Positions 1 to 6,036 of a DNA stretch of 6,639 nt are shown in pieces. Every line of letters begins with the position of its first letter. Position 1 is the stretch's first letter. A program made the translations under genes and the position numbers. The DNA is taken from assembly GCA_903885895.1 (NCBI GenBank), contig CAISKC010000073.1, positions 1 through 6,639 of the forward strand, read 5' to 3'. Source of the DNA: an uncultured Legionella sp. (GTDB lineage Bacteria; Pseudomonadota; Gammaproteobacteria; Legionellales; Legionellaceae). The notes beneath the pieces were generated by a model. The model made no database searches, had not been told where the DNA came from, and saw only the letters and a list, made by a program, of their open reading frames with translations.

Positions 1-182
1 CTTCATCGTGATCACTCAGAGATAATTTCTTCGCTTGCAAAAACAACGGAATATTAGGTGATCACACTAGGCGATAATCGGTGATCACGTTCGCAGGAAT
101 ACCCACGTGTGCTTGCGCTCGGGCATTCCATCCTCATTATTCAGTTGATTTCATCACACCGTTATAGATGATTAAGATCTGA
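1..182. other. Left-edge region without a supportable gene
   Basis: No complete gene is visible. One forward frame is open from the window edge and stops at position 57 (TAG), giving 18 plausible-looking residues that end in TTEY. A reverse frame is also open out of the window but lacks a start. Neither can be called a gene from so little sequence. The region holds three copies of GTGATCAC (listed separately) and the direct repeat GATTAA at 170-175 and 181-186, which brackets an AGATCT palindrome at the end of the ankyrin gene. I see no convincing terminator hairpin for that gene. Confidence 0.4.
8..88. repeat. Three copies of the 8-bp palindrome GTGATCAC
   Basis: Perfect copies lie at 8-15, 58-65 and 81-88. 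Because each copy is self-complementary, the copies are both direct and inverted repeats of one another. Between the second and third lies another near-palindrome, CGAT-A-ATCG (72-80). Three identical 8-mers in 81 bp is far above chance expectation. Possible meanings are a cluster of protein-binding sites, the edge of a dispersed repeat, or debris of a mobile element. Nothing in the window decides between them. Confidence 0.55.
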
Positions 183-710
183 TTAAAATACTCGGAGACT
201 CATATTATCCGCGATATCAACATACGTCTCCATTTTCTCCTCTAGTAGAGATTCTATATCTCTAACCCCTCTTACAAGTTCCAATGCTTCCCACAATGCA
301 TCTTCTGTATAAGTATGTATGGACAGGGTATGCCTAACAATTCTCTCATATTTATTAGAAGCAGCCCAATTCAATAACGTATCGCCTTCCTCATAATTAT
401 GAGTAGGATCTGCGCATTCGGTTAGCAACAACTCGATAGCAAGAAAAAGTGCGCCTTCATCATCCCCCTGATAGTCTGCATAAACATGATTCAATGCCCT
501 CTTACCTTTATTGTCTTGCAAATCAACTCTAGCACCACGGCGTAACAAAAACCGCATCCTAGCAACATCTAAATTCATAGCCGCTTCCATCAATGCCGTG
601 ATCCCATTTGTATCTTGGAAGTTAATATCTGCATCCTCGTGGTCCAAATAATACGCCATATCTTCCAAACTATCTTTGCAACGAACAGCTTCCAACAAAT
701 CACTTGACAT
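183..710 (-). CDS. Small ankyrin-repeat protein
   Basis: This encodes 175 residues, nearly all in ankyrin-like helix pairs. The best repeat spans about residues 35-67 and contains NGITALMEAAM followed by ARMRFLLRRGARVDLQD. A partial repeat precedes it (about 4-34, ending DADINFQD). Two divergent repeats follow: 68-105, with an insertion and ending ECADPTHN, and about 107-130, with GDTLLNWAASNKYERIV. The rest (131-175) is helical and acidic without a clear repeat. Ankyrin repeats bind other proteins, and no enzymatic domain, signal peptide or membrane segment is visible. The ATG is supported by GGGAG placed 7-8 bases upstream and by a promoter. Ankyrin proteins are common among secreted effectors of intracellular gammaproteobacteria, but nothing here shows export, so a cytoplasmic role is equally possible. 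It lies 87 bp downstream of the aldo/keto reductase on the same strand and probably has its own transcript. Confidence 0.88.
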   Translation of the reverse strand: MSSDLLEAVRCKDSLEDMAYYLDHEDADINFQDTNGITALMEAAMNLDVARMRFLLRRGARVDLQDNKGKRALNHVYADYQGDDEGALFLAIELLLTECADPTHNYEEGDTLLNWAASNKYERIVRHTLSIHTYTEDALWEALELVRGVRDIESLLEEKMETYVDIADNMSLRVF

Positions 711-748
711 AGTGGCATCTCCCTATATTTCAAACGAGGCAGGACATA

Positions 749-777
749 ATTTTACCACATAAAATAAAGCATATAAA
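749..777 (-). promoter_or_regulatory. Predicted sigma70 promoter of the ankyrin gene
   Basis: On the minus strand the -35 is TTTATA (772-777) and the -10 is TAAAAT (749-754), separated by 17 bp. TGG stands directly before the -10, which makes an extended -10 element. Transcription would begin near 742, giving a leader of about 30 bases that contains the GGGAG ribosome-binding site. It lies in the 87-bp gap after the reductase gene, so the ankyrin gene need not depend on read-through. Confidence 0.5.
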
Positions 778-797
778 TGGGAGAAAAATAGAGTGTG

Positions 798-1643
798 TTA
801 ATAATTCGAGAACCCCATCTCTATTTGTTGTACTTCCTCCGCAGTAAGCTCAAAATCATCTATGTGCAAATCATCTTGCATATGCTGAGGATTTGTTGTT
901 CCAGTTAAAGGCAGGATGCTAATTTTACAAGCAAACCGAAAGATCAATTGCGGAATAGTTTTTGCATATTTTAGCGCAAGCGCCTGAGTGTAAGGATTAA
1001 AAATATAAGCTTGATTCGCCGTCAACAAAGAAAATCCTTGATAGATAATCTGGTTTTTTTGGCAAAACAATCGGACATCTTGGTCCCAGCACGTTGTACT
1101 AAAACAGCGATTTTGGATAAAGGAGGGTTTAATTGAAACTTGATCATATAATGCTCTCACCTGCTCAATATTGACGTTTGAAATCCCGAGGAATTTTATT
1201 TTTCCTTCGCGCACTAACGCTTCCATTGCCAACCAAATTTCCAGATCTGCATCAATGATCCCTTGCGATAAAGTAGGGCCATGCAGAATATAAGAGTCCA
1301 TATAACCTGTTTGAAAATGGCTGAGCGAACTTGCAAAAGATTGCTTGACCTGATTGGTCAACGAATCAGATGCTGCATAGGGCAGACGAGCATCTTGACC
1401 CGCTAAAGATGTAAACTTAGTTTGCAGAAATAGTTCACTCCTGGGTTTTTGATGCGCCTTTAAAAACTTCTGAACAGCAACGCCAACGCCTTCCTCATCA
1501 TAATGCTTACGCTGATTAGCCGTGTCGATACCCTGAAATCCTAAATTTAGAGCCTGCGTTACTAAGCGTTCCGTATCTGCTTCTTTCCAGGCTGTCCCAT
1601 ATAAAATAGGTGGTACAGAAATAGAAGATTGCGCTATCATCAT
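798..1643 (-). CDS. Aldo/keto reductase family oxidoreductase
   Basis: This 281-residue protein is a probable cytoplasmic NAD(P)H-dependent carbonyl reductase; the substrate cannot be told from sequence. It has the layout of a single AKR (beta/alpha)8 barrel and near-usual length. The catalytic tetrad is present: Asp40 in GIDTANQ, Tyr48 in RKHYDEEGVG, Lys76 in LFLQTKF and His121 in YILHGP. The Asp-to-Tyr distance is 8 residues instead of the usual 5 because of a short insertion (RKH), which suggests a distinct AKR subgroup. Cofactor-side motifs follow: GISNV (153-157), IQNRCF (176-181) and GFSLLTAN (203-210). ILPLTGTTNPQHMQDDL (243-259) stands where many AKRs have IPKS and an Arg that binds the 2'-phosphate of NADPH, so cofactor preference is uncertain. 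Two tandem ATGs (1643 and 1640) follow AAGGA at a good distance; the first was chosen. It is divergent from the HAD gene. Confidence 0.93.
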   Translation of the reverse strand: MMIAQSSISVPPILYGTAWKEADTERLVTQALNLGFQGIDTANQRKHYDEEGVGVAVQKFLKAHQKPRSELFLQTKFTSLAGQDARLPYAASDSLTNQVKQSFASSLSHFQTGYMDSYILHGPTLSQGIIDADLEIWLAMEALVREGKIKFLGISNVNIEQVRALYDQVSIKPSFIQNRCFSTTCWDQDVRLFCQKNQIIYQGFSLLTANQAYIFNPYTQALALKYAKTIPQLIFRFACKISILPLTGTTNPQHMQDDLHIDDFELTAEEVQQIEMGFSNY

Positions 1644-1691
1644 GATACATCCTTATTTTTCATTGCCCAAACGCATACGCTAACCTCAAAG

Positions 1692-1720
1692 ATTATAGTT
1701 TCATTGTTAACTTAGATCAA
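1692..1720 (-). promoter_or_regulatory. Predicted sigma70 promoter of the aldo/keto reductase gene
   Basis: On the minus strand, TTGATC (1715-1720) and a perfect TATAAT (1692-1697) are separated by 17 bp. The start would fall near 1685, leaving a leader of about 42 bases with TAAGGA close to the ATG at 1643. This is one of the better promoter matches in the window. Confidence 0.6.
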
Positions 1721-1734
1721 AGGGGCTCTGGTCT

Positions 1735-1763
1735 TTGACGCCAGCTAAAACATGGGATAGCAT
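1735..1763 (+). promoter_or_regulatory. Candidate promoter of the HAD hydrolase gene
   Basis: TTGACG (1735-1740, five of six consensus bases) and TAGCAT (1758-1763, four of six) are spaced 17 bp apart. Transcription from here would start at about 1770, which is the A of the ATG itself, so the transcript would be leaderless or nearly so. The gene has no well-placed Shine-Dalgarno; the nearest purine run, GGGAT at 1754-1758, ends 11 bases before the ATG. The -10 is weak, so this remains tentative. Confidence 0.35.
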
Positions 1764-1769
1764 TTAATC

Positions 1770-2453
1770 ATGACGCAGATAATATTAGACAATACTTCGC
1801 GACCACATAAATCACATTTAATTTTTGATTTCGATGGAACATTAATCGATAGTTTTGCTTGTGTCGTCAAAGTTTTTAACGATCTGGCATTAACGCATCA
1901 TTTCAGGCAAATCAAGCCGGAAGACGTCGCCATGCTGAAAAATACAGATTCAAAAACATTGATGCACCATTACCAGATCCCTATGTATAAAATTCCTGTG
2001 ATCATATATCAAGCTGCAAAGCAAATACGGCGTGATTTGCTTACGTTACAGCCCTTTGCAGGCATTCCACAAACCATTTCAAAACTCCACGAAGCTGGAT
2101 ACCAGCTCAGTATCGTTTCCTCTAATTCTGAAAAAAATGTAAAAACTTGGCTCGAACATCACCATTTAACGCATCTTTTTCATCACATTCAACATGCGCC
2201 ACACTATTATGGTAAATCTAAAACGCTAAAACTAATTCTAAAACAAGCACAACATACTAAAGAAAAGACCTGTTACATTGGAGATGAAACTCGTGATATT
2301 GAGGCAGCAAAACAAAGCGGCATTGAATGTATGGCTGTAACCTGGGGGTTTCATTCTGAAACCTTGCTCATGCAATATCAACCGCAATATTTGGTTTACC
2401 ACCCCACTGAGATCTTAACGACTTTTTTAGGAGTTGAACCAAAAACACCCTAA
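1770..2453 (+). CDS. HAD-superfamily hydrolase, phosphoglycolate phosphatase-like
   Basis: This 227-residue protein carries all four HAD phosphatase motifs. Motif I is DFDGT (20-24), with nucleophile Asp20 and acid/base Asp22. Motif II is the Ser in IVSSNS (Ser118). The motif III lysine lies in YYGKSKTL (Lys149 or Lys151). Motif IV is GDETRD (171-176), with magnesium-binding Asp172 and Asp176. An alpha-helical cap of roughly residues 30-95 between motifs I and II fits subfamily IA, the group of phosphoglycolate phosphatase and related phosphatases. It should be a soluble, magnesium-dependent phosphatase or phosphotransferase; the substrate is not determined. About 14 residues precede the first strand, somewhat more than usual, but no internal Met offers a better start before Asp20. 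It diverges from the aldo/keto reductase, with no evident functional link, and ends 8 bp from the opposing lipoprotein gene. Confidence 0.92.
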   Translation: MTQIILDNTSRPHKSHLIFDFDGTLIDSFACVVKVFNDLALTHHFRQIKPEDVAMLKNTDSKTLMHHYQIPMYKIPVIIYQAAKQIRRDLLTLQPFAGIPQTISKLHEAGYQLSIVSSNSEKNVKTWLEHHHLTHLFHHIQHAPHYYGKSKTLKLILKQAQHTKEKTCYIGDETRDIEAAKQSGIECMAVTWGFHSETLLMQYQPQYLVYHPTEILTTFLGVEPKTP

Positions 2454-2461
2454 ATTTTTTT
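2426..2461 (+). terminator. Possible intrinsic terminator of the HAD gene
   Basis: TTTAGG (2426-2431) can pair with CCTAAA (2449-2454), with a 17-base loop that may itself close TTG/CAA, followed at once by seven Ts (2455-2461). The stop codon TAA sits inside the right arm. The stem is short and AT-rich, so strength is doubtful, but the position between two convergent genes with only 8 bp between stop codons is suitable. Confidence 0.35.
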
Positions 2462-2872
2462 CTACGACAAGCCTATGCTTTTAGGCGGGCATTTATATGC
2501 ATTGCCTACATTTGTAACATTGGTCTGTGCGGTACTACCACTCATAAAACCACCTCGGTCATAAGTACCTTGCATGGCACCCGTCATACCCGCTCTGGTT
2601 GTCACCAACTGTACGTAATTAGCACCTGTCGCATAAGCTTTATTACGAAGATCATTCATCGCACCTTCTTCCAAATGCGCGTTTGAGGTATAGTTTCCTA
2701 CAAAGAAATTACCTTGATTACCAACGATCTGATCAACATATTGGCAACCTTTGGATGCGGCATTAGGGGATACGATGACATGGCGAGCTTCAGGATTGAT
2801 AGCAGTCGCGGCACATCCAGTCAAAGATGCCAGAAAAAAAACATAACAAAATTTTACATTACGATACAACAT
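2462..2872 (-). CDS. DUF4156-like outer-envelope lipoprotein
   Basis: This 136-residue precursor has a type II signal peptide. After a short basic N-terminus (Arg4, Lys7) comes a hydrophobic stretch (8-17) and the lipobox L-T-G-C, with Cys20 as the lipidation site. The mature part resembles DUF4156 proteins: an early Cys (Cys43 in GCQYVDQIVG), then ARG/ASN-rich NDLRNKAYATGANYVQL (73-89), where these families show a conserved 'RNKAxxxGANxV' core. Cys43 and Cys128 could form a disulfide in the periplasm. The residue after the lipidated Cys is Ala, not Asp, so transport to the outer membrane by Lol is expected. The domain's function is unknown. The ATG follows GGGAG at 6 bases. It lies 37 bp downstream of the acyltransferase on the same strand and may be read from that promoter as well as its own. 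Confidence 0.82.
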   Translation of the reverse strand: MLYRNVKFCYVFFLASLTGCAATAINPEARHVIVSPNAASKGCQYVDQIVGNQGNFFVGNYTSNAHLEEGAMNDLRNKAYATGANYVQLVTTRAGMTGAMQGTYDRGGFMSGSTAQTNVTNVGNAYKCPPKSIGLS

Positions 2873-2883
2873 TCCTTACTCCC

Positions 2884-2889
2884 ATTATA
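2884..2889 (-). promoter_or_regulatory. TATAAT -10 element before the lipoprotein gene
   Basis: A perfect TATAAT on the minus strand lies 11 bases before the ATG at 2872. A start 6-7 bases downstream would leave only a few bases of leader, cutting into or just before the GGGAG ribosome-binding site. No good -35 is found at 17-18 bp; the candidate TGATTT (2907-2912) covers the acyltransferase stop codon. The match may be chance in AT-rich DNA, with the gene transcribed from the acyltransferase promoter. Confidence 0.25.
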
Positions 2890-2909
2890 TGTCTCGCGCG
2901 GAGTATAAA

Positions 2910-3599
2910 TCACCAGGTCTGAATTACCAACTCCTCGCGCAATGTCACAAACTGTATTTTAATCATTTCCAGCAATTGATCAGCGTCTCCTGCCCAATAT
3001 AACGGCTCACCAACTACCACATCAATCACAAAGGGAACTAGCACCGATTCATCTTTGGGTAAAGCTTTACCCAAACCATGTAGAAAAATTGGATACATCG
3101 GTACATCCGGATTCTGTTTCGCTAAATGGGCAATACCGCGTTTGAGTTCACTTAAATGTTCTGGTTCACCACGCGAACCTTCAGGAAAAAAAATAACCAC
3201 TTGCTTGGCATCCAATGCAGCTTGAATCATAGCAAACGGATTCTTATTGCCTGGACTCAGTTTCCGTTGAATAGGAATAATGCCAATAATGATTTGAGCA
3301 AACCACGCTAATATTTTGTTTTTTAAAAAATAATCTGCCGCAGCTACTGGGCGAATTTGTTTTTTGATCTGCCAAGGAAACAGTGTCATGAGAACCATAG
3401 TATCCAAATGACTATTATGGTTAGCAATTAAAATAGCGGGGCCTTTCTGAGGTAATCGCTCACGGTGGCGTATATGCAAACCTAAAATCAAACAAACGAT
3501 AGGTCTCACTAGCCACTGAAAAAAACCATAACGCAAACAGCGCTCGAATACGCGCAAGCACATTTGAAATTTAGACTTAATATAGCGTATATTGTTCAT
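2910..3599 (-). CDS. PlsC-type lysophospholipid acyltransferase (1-acylglycerol-3-phosphate acyltransferase family)
   Basis: This 229-residue glycerolipid acyltransferase transfers an acyl chain to a lysophospholipid or lysophosphatidate at the inner face of the cytoplasmic membrane. The four family blocks are in order. Block I is NHNSHLD (60-66), the HX4D catalytic pair His61/Asp66. Block II is GIIPIQRK (106-113). Block III is FFPEGSRGE (137-145), which binds the glycerol-3-phosphate moiety. Block IV is VPMYPIF (166-172). A hydrophobic N-terminal segment (about 27-42) and another at 96-110 should hold it to the membrane. Length is normal. The ATG at 3599 has no clear Shine-Dalgarno, and neither does the next Met (residue 13), so the start is not certain. 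It is divergent from an LplT/Aas-like transporter 71 bp away, which hints at lysophospholipid recycling instead of, or besides, de novo phosphatidate synthesis. The DUF4156-like gene follows on the same strand. Confidence 0.92.
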   Translation of the reverse strand: MNNIRYIKSKFQMCLRVFERCLRYGFFQWLVRPIVCLILGLHIRHRERLPQKGPAILIANHNSHLDTMVLMTLFPWQIKKQIRPVAAADYFLKNKILAWFAQIIIGIIPIQRKLSPGNKNPFAMIQAALDAKQVVIFFPEGSRGEPEHLSELKRGIAHLAKQNPDVPMYPIFLHGLGKALPKDESVLVPFVIDVVVGEPLYWAGDADQLLEMIKIQFVTLREELVIQTW

Positions 3600-3636
3600 G
3601 TTTAAATCATATCATATTTTTTACAGATTACTAGGA

Positions 3637-3642
3637 TATAAT
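3637..3642 (+). promoter_or_regulatory. TATAAT -10 element before the MFS transporter gene
   Basis: A perfect TATAAT lies in the 71-bp gap between the divergent acyltransferase and transporter genes. The -35 is poor (CATATT at 3613-3618, 18 bp spacing). Transcription would begin near 3649, giving a leader of about 22 pyrimidine-rich bases without a Shine-Dalgarno. On the minus strand only weak elements can be found for the acyltransferase (TTGGAT-N17-TAAAAA, or TATGAT close to its ATG), so I do not list that promoter separately. Confidence 0.4.
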
Positions 3643-3670
3643 CCAATATTACTCCATTACTTTTATCCTC

Positions 3671-4951
3671 ATGAATCCACGGCCATTACTCAGATCCCGA
3701 CAATTTTTACCTTTATTCATTGCTCAGTTTCTTGGTGCTTGCAATGATAATATTTTCAAAAACGCGCTGATCATATTTATTGTTTTCCAGCTGGCAGATT
3801 CTGTAGCGCTGAATGCACAGTACCTTGTAGCAATGGCTTCGGGTTTGTTTATTTTGCCTTTCTTCATATTTTCTCTCCCCGCAGGACAATTGGCCGATAA
3901 ATATCAGAAATCACGCCTCATTGTCATCTTGAAATTCGTAGAAGTATTACTAATGCCTTGTGCCGTGATCGGATTTTATTGGCAGAGCATCACGCTTTTG
4001 ATGGCCAGTTTATGCTTGCTAGGCGTGCAAGCTACTTTTTTTGGACCGTTGAAATATGCGATTCTCCCGGAGCTTTTAGCTAAAAATGAACTAGTACGTG
4101 GCAATGGACTCATCCAAGCCGCTACATTCATCGCCATTTTGGCCGGCACGATCATTGGGGGCATCTTCATTATGACGCCACATGGCAAAGCGATCATTGC
4201 AAGCATCTTGCTTTTGCTAGCTGTATTAGGCTGGGGCAGTGCTTGGTTTATTCCTCCCACGCAACATACTCATTTTTCTCAGACAATCAATAAGAACATG
4301 TTACGCGAAGTATGGACACTATGGCGCTTTGCACGGGCTCACAAACCTATTTTTTTAAGTATATTAGGCCTGTCTTGGTTTTGGTTATTTGGTGCGACCA
4401 TCTTATCCATCCTACCTCCTTTTACCAAAACCATCTTACAAGGTGATGAAACCGTCGTCACTTTTTTGATCACCGTTTTTTCTATCGGTATTGCTTTGGG
4501 CTCTCTTATTTATATAAAAATATCTCAAACCAAAGCTCGTTCTCATGCCATCTACTTAAGTTTATTGGGACTCAGCGTCTGTACTGCTGATATGGCCATG
4601 GCCACTCACATTCCTCTAGCATCCACAAGGCTTGTCAACATAATACAATTTTTATCTAACCCAGGACATTATAGAGTTATTCTGGATGCCGTGGGTCTTG
4701 CTCTGTTTGCCGGCATATATACCGTACCACTCAATACCCTCCTCCAAACTCAAACACCCCCAACCCAACGCGCGCAAATTATCGCGCTGAATAATATTGT
4801 GAATGCATTATTTATGATAGTTTCTGCTGTAGGGATTATAGGGCTCACAAGTATCGGGGCTTCCGTCCAACAAACCTTATGGGTGATAGCCGCTGGTAGC
4901 GGCCTCTTAACCGGTTACCTCTATCATCAACGGACTCAAACCGCCGCCTGA
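3671..4951 (+). CDS. MFS transporter, LplT/Aas-type lysophospholipid transporter
   Basis: This 426-residue protein has about 12 membrane helices (roughly 12-38, 50-75, 82-103, 107-125, 146-165, 172-193, 226-250, 262-283, 292-310, 337-357, 371-393, 400-418). Its N-terminus FLGACNDNIFKNAL (20-33), the MFS loop motif GQLADKYQKSR (72-82) and FGPLKYAILPELL (124-136) followed by ELVRGNGLIQA match the MFS group of LplT and of the MFS part of Aas-type fusions. LplT flips lysophosphatidylethanolamine and lysophosphatidylglycerol to the inner leaflet for re-acylation, and that substrate is inferred here. In many gammaproteobacteria this domain is fused to PlsC and acyl-ACP ligase domains. Here the protein ends after the last helix with a short tail, so it is stand-alone, and a PlsC-type gene lies divergent next door. 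The ATG has no Shine-Dalgarno. Its last 16 bases overlap the opposing membrane-protein gene. Confidence 0.88.
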   Translation: MNPRPLLRSRQFLPLFIAQFLGACNDNIFKNALIIFIVFQLADSVALNAQYLVAMASGLFILPFFIFSLPAGQLADKYQKSRLIVILKFVEVLLMPCAVIGFYWQSITLLMASLCLLGVQATFFGPLKYAILPELLAKNELVRGNGLIQAATFIAILAGTIIGGIFIMTPHGKAIIASILLLLAVLGWGSAWFIPPTQHTHFSQTINKNMLREVWTLWRFARAHKPIFLSILGLSWFWLFGATILSILPPFTKTILQGDETVVTFLITVFSIGIALGSLIYIKISQTKARSHAIYLSLLGLSVCTADMAMATHIPLASTRLVNIIQFLSNPGHYRVILDAVGLALFAGIYTVPLNTLLQTQTPPTQRAQIIALNNIVNALFMIVSAVGIIGLTSIGASVQQTLWVIAAGSGLLTGYLYHQRTQTAA

Positions 4952-5943
4952 AGCACGAGAGAAGAGGAGTACGGTTCGGGTGGCGCTATGCTCATTATCC
5001 TTGGCATATAAGGCTTACTGCAAGCATGTTCACTCTTAAATAACGTCAAGCCCTCTTTCAACGCGTTATACGATTTTCTATCTGGGTTGACTAATTTAGA
5101 CATGCTTTTCACACCCATAGCATAATAAAATACCAGTGCAGATACCACCATCGCAATAACTAAGGCACATGCCAAAGGCGAGCTCATAAACGAAATATGT
5201 AATGCCAACATTGCGGTTTTGGCCATAAAGTAACTATCAGCAACACTCGACAAACCTCCAAACATCACAACCGCATATTCCACACCCATCCGGAATGTAG
5301 ACTGATGATAAACATGCATGGTCGCGTGTTTTTTGAGCAAATGCGTGTTAAACAGCTGCAAAGCCTCACAATATTTCTGATACGTCCGCTGCTCCCAATC
5401 AAACGTTTCTCTTCTGTTTAAAAGGATATTAATCTCAATACTACATGCCAATTGTTGTGCGTAGGTGTCATTCAAAAGACAAGCACCGTTATCAGAAAAA
5501 ATAATACCTAATGCCTTCCTAAGAAAGGACACTTCAAAGGCATAAAACAATAAAGCATCAAATAAACTATAAATGGTGGTCAGCGCATACAGAGAAAAAG
5601 ACCCAATCCCAGGAATCAACGCAAATAGATTAGAACCGAATAAAAAACTTCCTGCCGCTTTCTCAAAGAAACCAAAAACCATACAAAATTGGTAAGCCAA
5701 TTTCAACAGCAATTGTTGGTAATCCGAAGACTGTGGACTCTCAACAACAATAGGTTGGATAGGTCTAGCATATTGAGACCGCAATTGTTTCTCAATAATT
5801 TGTAGAATGATTAATTTGCGCGTTTCAAACTCTTGATTATCTATCACTCGATCCAACATCTGAAATTCAGTGACTAATTCTCCAAGAGATTGATTCTCAT
5901 ACTTCATAACAAAGTTTGTAGGAAATGGGATGATATCCGGCAT
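4936..5943 (-). CDS. Unrecognised multi-pass membrane protein
   Basis: I do not recognise this protein. From the ATG at 5943 it has 335 residues. A hydrophilic, helical N-terminal region comes first (about 15-80, heptad-like LGELVTEFQMLDRVID). Then come two or three hydrophobic segments (about 85-140, with the Gly-rich turn IPGIGSF at 110-116), a polar stretch rich in Tyr, Gln and Arg (about 150-218), and a second hydrophobic block (about 221-277, with a long run ending in ALVFYYAMG). A 58-residue polar tail with four prolines at 311-323 follows. No signal peptide, catalytic motif or known domain is apparent. The open frame extends to a TTG at 6015, but the ATG at 5943 has a good AAAAGG six bases upstream and leaves room for a promoter, so I prefer it. 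The 3' end overlaps the transporter gene by 16 bp, tail to tail. It is divergent from the XRE regulator, which may control it. A secreted or host-directed role is possible but unsupported. Confidence 0.75.
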   Translation of the reverse strand: MPDIIPFPTNFVMKYENQSLGELVTEFQMLDRVIDNQEFETRKLIILQIIEKQLRSQYARPIQPIVVESPQSSDYQQLLLKLAYQFCMVFGFFEKAAGSFLFGSNLFALIPGIGSFSLYALTTIYSLFDALLFYAFEVSFLRKALGIIFSDNGACLLNDTYAQQLACSIEINILLNRRETFDWEQRTYQKYCEALQLFNTHLLKKHATMHVYHQSTFRMGVEYAVVMFGGLSSVADSYFMAKTAMLALHISFMSSPLACALVIAMVVSALVFYYAMGVKSMSKLVNPDRKSYNALKEGLTLFKSEHACSKPYMPRIMSIAPPEPYSSSLVLQAAV

Positions 5944-5949
5944 GAGAAA

Positions 5950-5955
5950 CCTTTT
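5950..5955 (-). promoter_or_regulatory. Ribosome-binding site that decides the start of the membrane-protein gene
   Basis: AAAAGG on the minus strand stands six bases before the ATG at 5943. The alternative TTG at 6015 has only a weak GAG nearby and falls within the -35 of both predicted promoters, so it could not be translated from them. Confidence 0.6.
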
Positions 5956-5987
5956 CGCATTTAAATGAACATTGTACACTAAAATTG

Positions 5988-6015
5988 AACATAAATAAAC
6001 CTTAAAAATTGACAA
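5988..6015 (-). promoter_or_regulatory. Candidate promoter of the membrane-protein gene
   Basis: On the minus strand, TTGTCA (6010-6015, five of six) and TATGTT (5988-5993, four of six) are 16 bp apart, giving a leader of about 38 bases to the ATG at 5943. A competing -10, TACAAT (5971-5976), has only TTTATT as its -35. The TTGTCA overlaps the -35 of the regulator promoter on the other strand. Confidence 0.4.
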
Positions 6016-6036
6016 ACACTCTGCATATGCTATAAA
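6009..6036 (+). promoter_or_regulatory. Predicted sigma70 promoter of the XRE regulator gene
   Basis: A perfect -35 TTGACA (6009-6014) and TATAAA (6031-6036, five of six) are separated by 16 bp. The start would lie near 6043, leaving about 29 bases of AT-rich leader that ends in AGGA eight bases before the ATG at 6072. This is the closest match to consensus in the window, as expected for a gene kept in check by a repressor. Confidence 0.65.
6023..6030. promoter_or_regulatory. Possible operator GCATATGC in the regulator promoter
   Basis: A perfect 8-bp palindrome fills the half of the spacer next to the -10. A small dimeric XRE protein bound here would block RNA polymerase. Autorepression is inferred from position only. 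The same 8-mer also occurs once inside the reductase coding sequence (878-885), where it is probably chance. Confidence 0.35.

Noticed and set aside
1..57. 18-residue forward open frame ending at TAG 55-57, possible tail of a gene to the left
   Set aside because: Too short to tell from chance, and a reverse frame over the same bases is equally open.
878..885. Second copy of GCATATGC as a binding site for the XRE regulator
   Set aside because: It is in the middle of the reductase coding sequence and a single 8-mer match is unremarkable.
2471..2486. GCCTA/TAGGC hairpin at the end of the lipoprotein gene as a terminator
   Set aside because: Neither strand has a T run after the stem, and it lies inside the coding sequence.
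2714..2908. 64-codon forward open frame opposite the lipoprotein gene
   Set aside because: It lies almost wholly antisense to a gene with a clear lipobox and DUF4156 features, and has no ribosome-binding site or protein-like motif.
3976..4260. 94-codon reverse open frame inside the transporter gene
   Set aside because: It is antisense to conserved transporter motifs, and its hydrophobic, Met-rich content is a by-product of the opposite strand.
5944..6015. N-terminal extension of the membrane protein to a TTG at 6015 (24 more residues)
   Set aside because: It has no good ribosome-binding site, overlaps the -35 region of both promoters, and the ATG at 5943 has AAAAGG at six bases.
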